Assembly (NCBI GenBank): GCA_003170415.1
Contig: PMZJ01000041.1
Span: 94,283 to 158,282, forward strand
DNA from: Phycisphaerales bacterium
Lineage (GTDB): Bacteria > Planctomycetota > Phycisphaerae > Sedimentisphaerales > Anaerobacaceae
DNA: 64,000 bases
Reading direction: 5' to 3'
Position numbers and translations under genes: made by a program
Shown here: one piece after another, positions 23,969-32,170 of the stretch
Layout: each line of letters starts with the position of its first letter
Numbering within the stretch: position 1 is the first letter of the stretch
Notes under the pieces: generated by a model
What the model was told of the DNA's origin: nothing
Databases searched by the model: none
The model's input: only the letters and a program-made list of their open reading frames with translations

Positions 23969-25816
23969 TCAATTGTTGGGGCTGTGGTCATGCCAGCCGG
24001 CCGGGGCGGGGATGTATTTACCGCTGAACCAGATATCGGCCGGCAATATGCCAGACATCAGGCGGGTATCGATGTAATACTGTTTAACATAACCATCATT
24101 ATTAAGGTGTCCGACGACGCCTCTAATGACCTCAGTGATACTGCCGTGAACGATGAGATAATCTTGTGGGCTGCTGTAAACCCTTCTGCCGCCTGATGGG
24201 TAGACGACGTTTTCAGCTCCCCAGCCGCCGCCGCCGACTGTAATAGCGGCCTCAACAACGGTTGGGTCGGGGAGATATCGATTACCAGATTTGAGAATTC
24301 CGATCGGCCGATAAATGTATCCGGTTGGGGGTGTAGGTGTAGCAGGTGCTAGGCCCGGGTCAACGACCTTTATGACGCCCTGTGCGATAAGGCCGAGGAC
24401 GTTGGGATTGGAATTGGGGTTATCCGCTTTCGGCATGCCGTTGACATCGCGTTGCAGGCCACCATTATCATCAACTTTTATCGAGTCGGCTATCCATATA
24501 TTTCCGGTAGCGACGACGGTGATTTTGCCTTTGACGACCTGATCGGGGTTTCCGCCGGGATTAACGTCGCCTCCGATGATGACGTTACCGTTGACATAGA
24601 TTTGACCGCCGGGGTCGCTTGTATAGCCGCCGATGGTCTGTGTAACATAAGTAGCCGTGATGGGAACAATAGTACAGGGGTCGGTGGTTTTTTTGAAGTG
24701 ATAGGCATAGATACTGTATTGATGGAAACTTATTGGGTTGCTGCCTGAGACGATATTGTAATCCGAAGGTCCTGCGCTATGTAATTGTACTGTGCAGTTT
24801 GGGTCAATGCGGACCTTGCCGATGCCGCCCTGAACGAAGAATTCGAGCTGGACGGCCGAGCATTTTGGAGAAGAGAGGGAGCCGCCGTTGGGCGCGATGG
24901 CAGTAGGTGTAAATTGGTAAGCGGTGGCGGTGCTGTCGCGGAAACGATTAACCTTGCTTTGGACTGCTGCTTCGTCGGTGATTCTGATGCCCGGCTGGTC
25001 GAAATCTATACCGTTTTTAAAGAGTGGCATAACAGAGGCGTAGGTGCCGATTTGGTGCCCGGAGGAGTCAATAATTTTTTTGTCGTTGCCGCTAGATCCT
25101 GTTGCAGATATTTTTCTGGATTCGCCCATTTCTACTTTACGCAGGAATGTCGGGCTGCCGTTTGAAGTGTCTATGAAAATATCGGCGACGTCCGGGTTGT
25201 CGTTGGCCTGGTTTATATGCAGAGGCATATCGATTATTTCGCCGTTGCCGAAATATACCGGGTCAGTGGAGGATGGTCCAGAAGGGATCCTGCATGTGCC
25301 CATAGCCCAGCCGCTTGTTTCCTGAACTATGTCCACGTCAACGATTCTGGTAAACGATGGCCTGCCGCATATACCAGTCGAGGTTACTCTGAATACGGGT
25401 CTTGCTCCGATGAAGCCGTGGAAGCCGATTATGTAGCTGCAACTGCCTGTTGCGAAATTGATGGTGCCCTGGCCGCCTCCGGCCTGAAGGTCGCCGAGGA
25501 GGTCGGTTCGCTGGCTCATCCAGAAGATGGCTTGTTCGTAGCCGGCTTCGGCGGCGAGCATAGCTTCGGTCTGGGATTTTGTCTGGACGGCCTGGATTCG
25601 GGAGCCGTAGCTTGTCATTGCAGTTCCTATAATGAGCGCCATCAGTATCACGATGCCGAAGAGGACCAAGAGCAGGACGAATCCATTTTTCGTATTGCGT
25701 ATTTCGTCCGCCGAAGGCGAGGCCTCGCCAAATGGCGGGTATGGCGTATTGCGTGCCGTTGTCGCAGGACGCAGGCCGTCTGACGCAGAACCACAAGTAT
25801 CAAGTTTAGTATTCAT
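23969..25816 (-). CDS. PilX-like pseudopilin-associated protein with in-frame repeat insertion
   Basis: 615 residues. After an unusual N-terminus there is a pilin-like hydrophobic helix (NGFVLLLVLFGIVILMALIIGTAM), then a heptad-like stretch (QTKSQTEAMLAAEAGYEQAIFWM) typical of PilX/PilX-N proteins of type IV pili and type II secretion. The rest is a large Ser/Gly/Pro-rich domain with parallel-beta-like repeats. The ~40 residues between MNTK and the helix are encoded by dispersed repeat DNA (25690-25800) and duplicate the NTK triplet, so they look like an insertion. GGAG lies 8 nt before the ATG. It is the last gene of a leftward three-gene pilin operon. Confidence 0.75.
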   Translation of the reverse strand: MNTKLDTCGSASDGLRPATTARNTPYPPFGEASPSADEIRNTKNGFVLLLVLFGIVILMALIIGTAMTSYGSRIQAVQTKSQTEAMLAAEAGYEQAIFWMSQRTDLLGDLQAGGGQGTINFATGSCSYIIGFHGFIGARPVFRVTSTGICGRPSFTRIVDVDIVQETSGWAMGTCRIPSGPSSTDPVYFGNGEIIDMPLHINQANDNPDVADIFIDTSNGSPTFLRKVEMGESRKISATGSSGNDKKIIDSSGHQIGTYASVMPLFKNGIDFDQPGIRITDEAAVQSKVNRFRDSTATAYQFTPTAIAPNGGSLSSPKCSAVQLEFFVQGGIGKVRIDPNCTVQLHSAGPSDYNIVSGSNPISFHQYSIYAYHFKKTTDPCTIVPITATYVTQTIGGYTSDPGGQIYVNGNVIIGGDVNPGGNPDQVVKGKITVVATGNIWIADSIKVDDNGGLQRDVNGMPKADNPNSNPNVLGLIAQGVIKVVDPGLAPATPTPPTGYIYRPIGILKSGNRYLPDPTVVEAAITVGGGGWGAENVVYPSGGRRVYSSPQDYLIVHGSITEVIRGVVGHLNNDGYVKQYYIDTRLMSGILPADIWFSGKYIPAPAGWHDHSPNN

Positions 25817-25835
25817 ATTATAGCTCCATTAGGGA

Positions 25836-26504
25836 CTATTGAGGCCAAACGTTTCGGATATAAGTGGCCGCAATAACAGTTTTGGGTCCTTTGTCGTTGG
25901 GGTCCTTAATAATCAGTTTCATCCGGACGCAGCCCCAGCCGCCGCCGGCCGGAGTTTTTTTTGTGTGGGTGAATGCGACGCTGACGACGTTTTTGGCCAG
26001 GATGGTGGGGTTTGGGCAGGCTACTCTGTTGTGTGCGGCGTTGATGGCGCCACCGGTTGGGCCGCCGGTCGATGTGCCGATGTCGAGTTTGAGTTGGCCG
26101 TTATCGAGATAGAAGAGCGCGTATCTGTCGGGGAAGCTTGTTGGAGTGAGCATACCGGCGGTGAGGTCGGTGCTCCAATATCGGAATTCGACGGCCTGTC
26201 CGGTCAGGATTTCATCCGGATCGAGCAGATTGACTGGCGGCGCGGCGGTGAAGGTGCTGCCGGCAACCTGGTACACATAGTAACCATTTTGGTTGGAGGA
26301 ATCTTTGTTGGATTTACGGCCTATTGTGCCGAAGGAAATCGTTGTAGCTATAGAGTCGAGCTGGGAAGGAGCGTTAGCGGTTTTGTATGTCTGGTTCCAG
26401 CTTTGATATCCGCTTTGGATCAGCATGGCAACAGGGAGCATAACAATACAGCCGAGGGCTATTGCCACCATTAGTTCAATCAGTGTAAATCCGTTTCTTT
26501 TCAT
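25836..26504 (-). CDS. Pseudopilin, PulJ/GspJ- or PilW-like
   Basis: 222 residues beginning MKRNGFTLIELMVAIALGC, a class III prepilin leader: short basic leader, cleavage after Gly, Phe+1, Glu+5 and a long hydrophobic helix. The remainder is a soluble domain with a hydrophobic SYQSWNQ region and C-terminal VRMKLIIKDPNDKGP. Such minor pseudopilins cap type II secretion pseudopili or type IV pili. It sits between a PilV-like gene and a PilX-like gene, the usual minor-pilin order, 20 bp from its downstream neighbour. Confidence 0.88.
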   Translation of the reverse strand: MKRNGFTLIELMVAIALGCIVMLPVAMLIQSGYQSWNQTYKTANAPSQLDSIATTISFGTIGRKSNKDSSNQNGYYVYQVAGSTFTAAPPVNLLDPDEILTGQAVEFRYWSTDLTAGMLTPTSFPDRYALFYLDNGQLKLDIGTSTGGPTGGAINAAHNRVACPNPTILAKNVVSVAFTHTKKTPAGGGWGCVRMKLIIKDPNDKGPKTVIAATYIRNVWPQ

Positions 26505-26531
26505 AATTTTGCCCCGATGAATCGGGATTGG

Positions 26532-27020
26532 TTACGAGTCACGTCTGACAAAAGTGGTAAAGGTCAGGGTGGGGTCGGAACTGCTGACGGCGCCATTGCC
26601 ATAATCTTTTCGCCAGCTTACAGTGACGCTGAGTTGCTGGAGCGTTACGCCCGCAACCGGGTCGGGATTATTGGCTATAGGGACCAGTTGCTGGGCCATT
26701 TGAATATAAAATGTTTGGTTGTCAAGGGGAGGTATTGTTACATAGTTATTTGTAGTTACAAGCGTAAAACCCAGGTTCAGGGAATTGGGGTCGTAGTCGG
26801 GGTCGCCGCCTGTGCTTTTCCAGTCCTCAAGGAGCAGTTGGCCGAGGCGAGTTGCGGTAGCCTGGGCTTCTGAAGAGCGGCTGTTCTTTACGCAGTAATA
26901 CTGGAAAGACAGGGTGCCCAGGGCGACTATGATGATAATCGCGACCGATACCATTACTTCCACGATGGTGAACCCGTCGCGCTGCGATTTTTTGCGAGAT
27001 GTATATGTCAGAGTATTCAT
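26532..27020 (-). CDS. Pseudopilin, PilV/GspI-like
   Basis: 162 residues from the ATG at 27020. The longer frame to 27068 adds 16 residues without a pilin leader. The leader RDGFTIVEVMVSVAIIIIVALG has the prepilin site (Gly then Phe-Thr-x-x-Glu) and hydrophobic helix. The next segment SSEAQATATRLGQLLLEDW is amphipathic, as in PilV/GspI. It is the first gene of the minor-pilin operon, with the other two following at short spacing. No ATPase, platform or peptidase genes are in the window, so the rest of the machine must be encoded elsewhere. Confidence 0.85.
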   Translation of the reverse strand: MNTLTYTSRKKSQRDGFTIVEVMVSVAIIIIVALGTLSFQYYCVKNSRSSEAQATATRLGQLLLEDWKSTGGDPDYDPNSLNLGFTLVTTNNYVTIPPLDNQTFYIQMAQQLVPIANNPDPVAGVTLQQLSVTVSWRKDYGNGAVSSSDPTLTFTTFVRRDS

Positions 27021-27068
27021 TATTTGGCCTAAAAAATAAGGAGTTGCCGGCTGAGAAAGAGTCCACAA

Positions 27069-27549
27069 CCGTGCATCCTCTAACCTAAAGTATTGTAGAT
27101 ATTTGTGTTATATCCAAAGGGGTCGTACGGCGTTTCGCTGGATAAATCGGCGTTTTTGGTGTATGTGTTAACTCTGGGGGTAAATGGCAAATAGGCGGCG
27201 GGCATAGTCCTATAAATCGGGGCATATGGGCAATTTGGGAGGTTTAGGTGTATAGGCAGAGGTTTAGTGAATAAATTTGAGTATGGCAAGCCCGCCGAGC
27301 ACAAGGCGGATATCATTGGGCAGGCCCTTCGACGGTTCGACGATGCTCACCGCAGGCAAGTATTCAGGGTCAGGCAATGGTTTAGTTGAAGTATGGGGTT
27401 CGGGGGTGTATAATCAGATAGCAGGTTCTCGTCTCGGCCCCCGCCGTTTTGCTTGCCCCTGGTGCTTCTTGTGAAGCAAATTGAGGGGCTTCGCAAAAGC
27501 GAAGCAGCGGGGGAGCCATAGCCGGAAAGGTTTAGACAGGGTGCAGAAT
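27069..27549. other. Intergenic region with repeat words
   Basis: About 480 bp between the divergent pilin operon and dxs. It contains 'gcccttcgacggttcgacgatgctcaccgcagg' type words at 27325-27358, a variant of the repeat found inside dxs and the OYE gene. Promoters for both directions are expected here but I could not place one with confidence. Open frames here are short and unlike proteins. Confidence 0.4.
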
Positions 27550-29625
27550 TTGAGTTCAGAAGAACAGCATCAGGAATCAGGCGTTAGGAGACAGGTAGAG
27601 ACGATACGTCCAGCCAGCGCAGGTCCTTCGGCGGAGCTTAAGGCGGTCACCGGGGTAGATGTCGACCCTTCGACAGAGCTCAGGGCAGGTTGGCAGGGTT
27701 ATCCGCTGCTTGCGGGGATAAATGGGGTTGGGGATTTGAAGGGGCTTTCGGTAGCCCAGTTGAAGCAATTAGCGGATGAGATACGCCAATTCATAATCGA
27801 GACAGTGGGCAGGACCGGGGGGCATCTGGCGAGCAGCTTAGGGGTGGTTGAGATAACGCTTGCGCTGCATTATGTGTTCGATTTTGAAAAGGACAAATTA
27901 GTTTGGGACGTCGGGCATCAGTGCTATGCGCATAAGATAGTTACGGGGAGGAAAGAGGAGTTCAGGAATCTTCGTCATGCCGGCGGGGTTAGCGGATTTC
28001 CAAATCCCGAGGAAAGCCCTTATGACCAGTTTGCGGTGGGACACGCCGGTACGTCGATAGGCACGGCCATCGGACTTGCGCTTGGCGAAGCCCTTCGACA
28101 AGCTCAGGGCGAAGCAAAACAGGCAGGACAGAATAAGATTGTAGCGCTTGTCGGGGACGGCAGCATCGTCAACGGGGCGAGTTTCGAGTCGCTGAACAAT
28201 CTGGGCTTAGTCAAGCGACAGATGCTGATTGTGCTTAACGACAATTCGATGGCAATAGACGCGACGCAGGGTGCGGTGGCAAAGTATTTTTCGAAGATTC
28301 GATTGAGCCAGACATACGAGGATTTGCGGAGGACGACAAGCGATATACTGGAACATACGCCGGTGATTGGCAAGACGGTGGAGGAGGCGATAGAGAGAAT
28401 CAAGAAAAGCATTCGTATGGTGCTTCCGGCGAGCCAGTTGTTTGAAAGTTTGAATGTGCCATATTTCGGGCCGGTGGATGGACATGATATAGGGGCTTTG
28501 GTGCAGTTATTCAGGGCGATGAAGCAGGTTAACCACCCGGTGATTCTGCATTGTCATACCAAAAAGGGGATGGGTTTTACGCCCGCGGACAGCCAGCCGA
28601 GCAAGTATCATTCGACGGGACCATTCAAGATGAACGGCGACGTGGTGGAGCCGGCGACGGAGAAGCAGGGGCGAAGTTTCACGGATGCTTTCGGTGACGA
28701 GCTGGTGAGATTGGCTGAGAAGGACAAAAAGGTCGTAGCGATAAGCAGCGCTATGTGTGAGGGGACGGGGCTTAAGAAGTTCCGCGAACGATTCCCTGAC
28801 CGATTCTACGACGTGGGTATAGCTGAAAGCGCGGCGGTGGAGATAGCGGCGGGTCTTGCGAAGAGCGGAATGCGGCCTGTGGTTTGTATATATTCGACGT
28901 TTTTGCAAAGGAGTTTCGACCAGATATTTCAGGAGGTTTCATTGCAGAACCTGCCTGTGGTATTTTGTATTGACAGGGCGGGAATGGTTGGGGCGGATGG
29001 GCCGACGCATCATGGTCTTATGGATATCGGATATTTGCGTATGATGCCGAATCTTGCACTTATATCGCCTGCGGATGCGGTAGAGGTAGGAGGCGCTTTG
29101 GGGTTCGCGTTGAGCGCGGACAGGGCGGTGTGCGTTAGGTATCCGAAGGAAATAATCGCCAGCCAACAGATCGCAGAATCAAGCAGCGAACCGTTCGTGC
29201 TGGGTAAAAGCGTGGTCGCCAGAAGAAGCGACAAGTCGGTTGCAGTGATAATCAGTTATGGGAGTATTCTTGTGGAGGCGATAGCTGCCGCGAGGGCGCT
29301 GGCTGAGGAAGGCATAGAGGTTGACGTGATAAACGCGAGGTTTGCGGCGCCGATTGACAGCAGGATAGTTGAGCTTCTGGGGTCTGGTAAGCCGGTGATT
29401 ACGGTTGAGGACCACGGGGTAGCGTGCGGATTTGGTTCGGCGGTGATGGAGGCGGCGGGTCAGCACAGCGGTGGATTTGTGCCCCAGAGAGATGGGGGGG
29501 CGGTGCGGATGCTGGGGGTGCCGAAGCGGTTTGTCAGGCACAATTCGCGTAACAACCAGCTTATGGAGGTGGGGATAAATGCCGATAAAATAGCGGAGAC
29601 GGTGTGTCAAATGTTAAATCGGTAG
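27550..29625 (+). CDS. dxs: 1-deoxy-D-xylulose-5-phosphate synthase with repeat-derived insertions
   Basis: Thiamine-diphosphate enzyme that makes DXP from pyruvate and glyceraldehyde 3-phosphate, the first step of the MEP isoprenoid route. Motifs are VALVGDGSIVNGASFE (ThDP), NDNSMAIDATQGAV, HTKKGMGF, CEGTGLKKF (catalytic Glu) and DRAGMVGADGPTHHG. Homologues normally begin near YPLLAGINGVGDLK, so the ~50 residues before it are extra. They are encoded partly by the repeat CCCTTCGACAGAGCTCAGGG. A second copy at 28091-28110 inserts LRQAQGE into the pyrimidine-binding domain. The start is uncertain: TTG 27550 follows AGGGTG, with alternatives at 27541 and 27481. The remaining fold appears complete, so I expect an active enzyme. 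Confidence 0.93.
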   Translation: MSSEEQHQESGVRRQVETIRPASAGPSAELKAVTGVDVDPSTELRAGWQGYPLLAGINGVGDLKGLSVAQLKQLADEIRQFIIETVGRTGGHLASSLGVVEITLALHYVFDFEKDKLVWDVGHQCYAHKIVTGRKEEFRNLRHAGGVSGFPNPEESPYDQFAVGHAGTSIGTAIGLALGEALRQAQGEAKQAGQNKIVALVGDGSIVNGASFESLNNLGLVKRQMLIVLNDNSMAIDATQGAVAKYFSKIRLSQTYEDLRRTTSDILEHTPVIGKTVEEAIERIKKSIRMVLPASQLFESLNVPYFGPVDGHDIGALVQLFRAMKQVNHPVILHCHTKKGMGFTPADSQPSKYHSTGPFKMNGDVVEPATEKQGRSFTDAFGDELVRLAEKDKKVVAISSAMCEGTGLKKFRERFPDRFYDVGIAESAAVEIAAGLAKSGMRPVVCIYSTFLQRSFDQIFQEVSLQNLPVVFCIDRAGMVGADGPTHHGLMDIGYLRMMPNLALISPADAVEVGGALGFALSADRAVCVRYPKEIIASQQIAESSSEPFVLGKSVVARRSDKSVAVIISYGSILVEAIAAARALAEEGIEVDVINARFAAPIDSRIVELLGSGKPVITVEDHGVACGFGSAVMEAAGQHSGGFVPQRDGGAVRMLGVPKRFVRHNSRNNQLMEVGINADKIAETVCQMLNR
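27666..27689 (+). repeat. CTTCGACA-family repeat inside dxs, N-terminal copy
   Basis: The sequence starts CCCTTCGACAGAGCTCAGGG, with outer arms CCCT/AGGG. It is read in frame as DPSTELRAG. Further copies are at 28091-28110 and 56787-56810, with a variant at 27325-27345. Confidence 0.8.
28091..28110 (+). repeat. CTTCGACA-family repeat inside dxs, internal copy
   Basis: CCCTTCGACAAGCTCAGGGC is flanked on both sides by GAAG. It is read in frame as ALRQAQGE within the dxs coding region. A known type of widespread palindromic word in bacterial genomes. Confidence 0.85.
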
Positions 29626-29666
29626 GCCGACAGGGCGGTTGAAGTTAGAACTGAGAATGCTAAATA

Positions 29667-30548
29667 ATGGTAAGGGCAAGTCGAAAGAGAATGTTGAGGT
29701 TGGCGATTTTCGGGGACCGCAGGAAGGGACACGTCGCGGAGGCGATATCGGAATTTGCGGATTTTATAAGGCATAAAGCCAAGACGGTGGTCAATTGCGG
29801 GATAGATGAGTGCACGCCGGAAAGTTTTCGTGAGGCGGATTACGCGGTGGTCTTCGGGGGAGATGGAAGCATTATAGCGGCGGCCAGGCAGTTGTGTCGA
29901 AGTCCCCATAGAATCGGGATTCCGGTTATAGGGGTCAATCTCGGCAAGCTTGGGTATCTGGCGGAGTTCAGCGTCGAGGAGCTGAAGGAATTTTTCCCGC
30001 AGTTGATGAGAGGTAAGGCGAGGATAGAGAAACGTATGATGCTGCTTTGCCTGGTGATTAAGAAAGGCAAGGAGCATTTTTGTTCGATGGCGGTCAATGA
30101 TGTGTTCATTACTTCCGGCCCACCATTCAGGATGATAGACCTGCAGATGTTCGTGGATGGGCAGCATTTAGGGGAGTGTGTGAGCGACGGGCTGGTGGTA
30201 TCGACGCCCACGGGTTCGACGGCGTATAGTTTGTCCGCGGGCGGCCCGATTCTGTCGCAGAAGATGGAGGGAATTGTGATTACGCCGATTTGCCCGCACA
30301 GCTTGAGTTTCAGACCTATTGTTATAAAAGCGGACAGCGTTGTTGAGCTTCGCGGTGAGCGTTTCAATGAAGGGACGACGGTTTCGATAGACGGACAGGT
30401 ATCGCTGGAACTGGATATTGACGATGTGGTGGAGATAAGGCGGGAGAAGCATGATTTTCTGATTGTGAATAATCCGCTTCGCAGCGAGTGGGACACGCTA
30501 TCGGCCAAGCTGGGGTGGGCTGAGAAGCCGAAATATCAGGGTATTTAG
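29667..30548 (+). CDS. nadK: NAD kinase
   Basis: ATP-dependent NAD kinase making NADP, 293 residues. The nucleotide motif is VVFGGDGSIIAAAR (GGDGS), followed by GVNLGKLGYLAEF, and the NAD-binding conserved stretch VSTPTGSTAYSLSAGGPI. The C-terminal beta-sandwich ends with STVSIDGQ-like TTVSIDGQVSLEL. The first ATG at 29667 is used. An in-frame ATG at 29691 (MLRLAIFGD) would fit the family equally well. It follows dxs by 41 bp in the same direction, so the two may be cotranscribed, which would link NADPH supply to isoprenoid synthesis. Confidence 0.93.
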   Translation: MVRASRKRMLRLAIFGDRRKGHVAEAISEFADFIRHKAKTVVNCGIDECTPESFREADYAVVFGGDGSIIAAARQLCRSPHRIGIPVIGVNLGKLGYLAEFSVEELKEFFPQLMRGKARIEKRMMLLCLVIKKGKEHFCSMAVNDVFITSGPPFRMIDLQMFVDGQHLGECVSDGLVVSTPTGSTAYSLSAGGPILSQKMEGIVITPICPHSLSFRPIVIKADSVVELRGERFNEGTTVSIDGQVSLELDIDDVVEIRREKHDFLIVNNPLRSEWDTLSAKLGWAEKPKYQGI

Positions 30549-30596
30549 CGGGAATTTAAAAGCGAACAGACCGGTTTATTTGCGGTAGTTAATGTT

Positions 30597-32057
30597 ATGG
30601 GAAGACGAAACATAATTTGCGTGTCGGCGTTAATTGTAGCGGTTTTCTGCGGGGTTGGATTATGCCTGGAAAATCCGTCGGTTGGCAACCCGGTTGGGTC
30701 TGGGACGGTTCCGCCGACGGCTTATAAGTCGGGGCTGATACCGAGCGCAAATCCAATCAATACGAGCGGGAATCTGGTTATTACGGGCAACGTTGCCAAC
30801 GGGATGCAATTCAGGGGCGTCGTGCCATACGACAGCCCCACGAGTTTTTACGCACCGGCAAGCTCACTTCAGCATACATCGGGCGGCCTGGACTCATTTC
30901 TGAGTAACTCTGCTGGTTCACAGGATTTCGGGCAGCACAGCAGCGGTCTGACGCCTTATTATTCGCCGACGTGGACGGTGACGACGACGCAGCCGGGCAC
31001 GAGTGGTGTGGTTACGACCGGCGGTTCGGGGAGTAATTCATTTGCAGGCACAAATTTACCGAGCGCTCAGATGGGATATTACCAGAGCGGGTATAATCCT
31101 CAAATCGGCAGGCGGCCATTGTCGATGAGCCAGCAGGATTTGGAGAAACTTGTGGAGGCGGATGTAGGGAAATATCCTCTTGGAGGCGAGCCGGGTTCGC
31201 AGTCACAGGAACAGTTCTGGCGTGGGATGGGAGTTAATATTCAGCGAAAAGATGAAACAGCCGAGGGGACTGAAAAACCTGAGTTGGCGACGGGCAGCAA
31301 GTCAAGTTTGGAGACGTTGCTGGGTGTGAATACTCAAGGATTACAGAGGTTGGAGGACAAGCAACGGGTTGATAAAGAAGAATTGACTGGTCAGCCAGGC
31401 GGAAAACCGAAGCCGGAGCAAGGGACCGATATATATGAGCAGATGAAGTTGCGGTTGGGCAAGACCATTGAATTGCCCCAGAGCGTACCTACGACAAAAC
31501 AGGCGGAGGCGAACGAATCGACAGTTTCGAGGCCGGGCGTTACGCAGGAGGAATTTGCGAAGGCGTATAAGAGTTTTGCCGCTCACAATGACGACAAGTT
31601 TAATCAACATATAAGGGCGGCAGAGGGCTATATGAAGCAGGGAAGGTTCTACCGTGCCGCTGACGCTTATACGCTTGCTTCGATTTATAAGCCGAATGAC
31701 CCGCTGGGTTACGCGGGCAAGAGCGTGGCGTTGTTTGGGTCAGGTGAGTATCTGAGCAGTGCGTTATTTTTGGCCAGGGCGCTGGAGATTTTCCCGGAAT
31801 ACGCGAAGGTCAAAATTGACCTTGTGGGAATGATAGGCGACAAGGACACGGTCGAGAACAGGATACTCGAAGCCCGTGATTGGATGGACAAGAGCGATTC
31901 TGGGGAGCTGGAATTTCTGCTCAGTTACATTTATTACCAGATGGACCGGATGGAATTTGCGAGGCAGTCAATAGAGGCGGCGGTGAAGAAGATGCCGAAT
32001 TCGCCGGTAGTCGCGGCGATGAAAAAGGCGATAGACGAGCGCCTTGCAAAACCTTAA
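30597..32057 (+). CDS. Exported TPR-containing protein, function unknown
   Basis: 486 residues. An N-terminal signal sequence (IICVSALIVAVFCGVGLC) is followed by a ~130-residue low-complexity region rich in Gly, Ser, Thr, Pro and Tyr. Then come charged linkers and, from about residue 310, TPR-like helical repeats (FNQHIRAAEGYMKQGRFYRAADAYTLA, YAGKSVALFGSGEYLSSALFLARAL). The Cys in FCGVGLC could be a lipobox variant, but the +1 context is weak. TPR domains mediate protein contacts, so this may be a periplasmic scaffold. It follows nadK in the same direction by 48 bp. No specific function can be assigned. Confidence 0.7.
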   Translation: MGRRNIICVSALIVAVFCGVGLCLENPSVGNPVGSGTVPPTAYKSGLIPSANPINTSGNLVITGNVANGMQFRGVVPYDSPTSFYAPASSLQHTSGGLDSFLSNSAGSQDFGQHSSGLTPYYSPTWTVTTTQPGTSGVVTTGGSGSNSFAGTNLPSAQMGYYQSGYNPQIGRRPLSMSQQDLEKLVEADVGKYPLGGEPGSQSQEQFWRGMGVNIQRKDETAEGTEKPELATGSKSSLETLLGVNTQGLQRLEDKQRVDKEELTGQPGGKPKPEQGTDIYEQMKLRLGKTIELPQSVPTTKQAEANESTVSRPGVTQEEFAKAYKSFAAHNDDKFNQHIRAAEGYMKQGRFYRAADAYTLASIYKPNDPLGYAGKSVALFGSGEYLSSALFLARALEIFPEYAKVKIDLVGMIGDKDTVENRILEARDWMDKSDSGELEFLLSYIYYQMDRMEFARQSIEAAVKKMPNSPVVAAMKKAIDERLAKP

Positions 32058-32170
32058 CGCATATCGTATATCGTATTGCCGAAGCGGGCTCTCCGCTTTG
32101 CTTCGTGTCATATATTGAACCACGAGCGACCCCGCGTCGTTTTCAACTATGCAGGGCAGGCGAAATACGG

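Noticed and set aside
31880-32170. 97-residue N-terminal extension of DinG
   Set aside because: It lies inside the TPR gene in another frame and lacks similarity to DinG. The ATG at 32171 fits the family.
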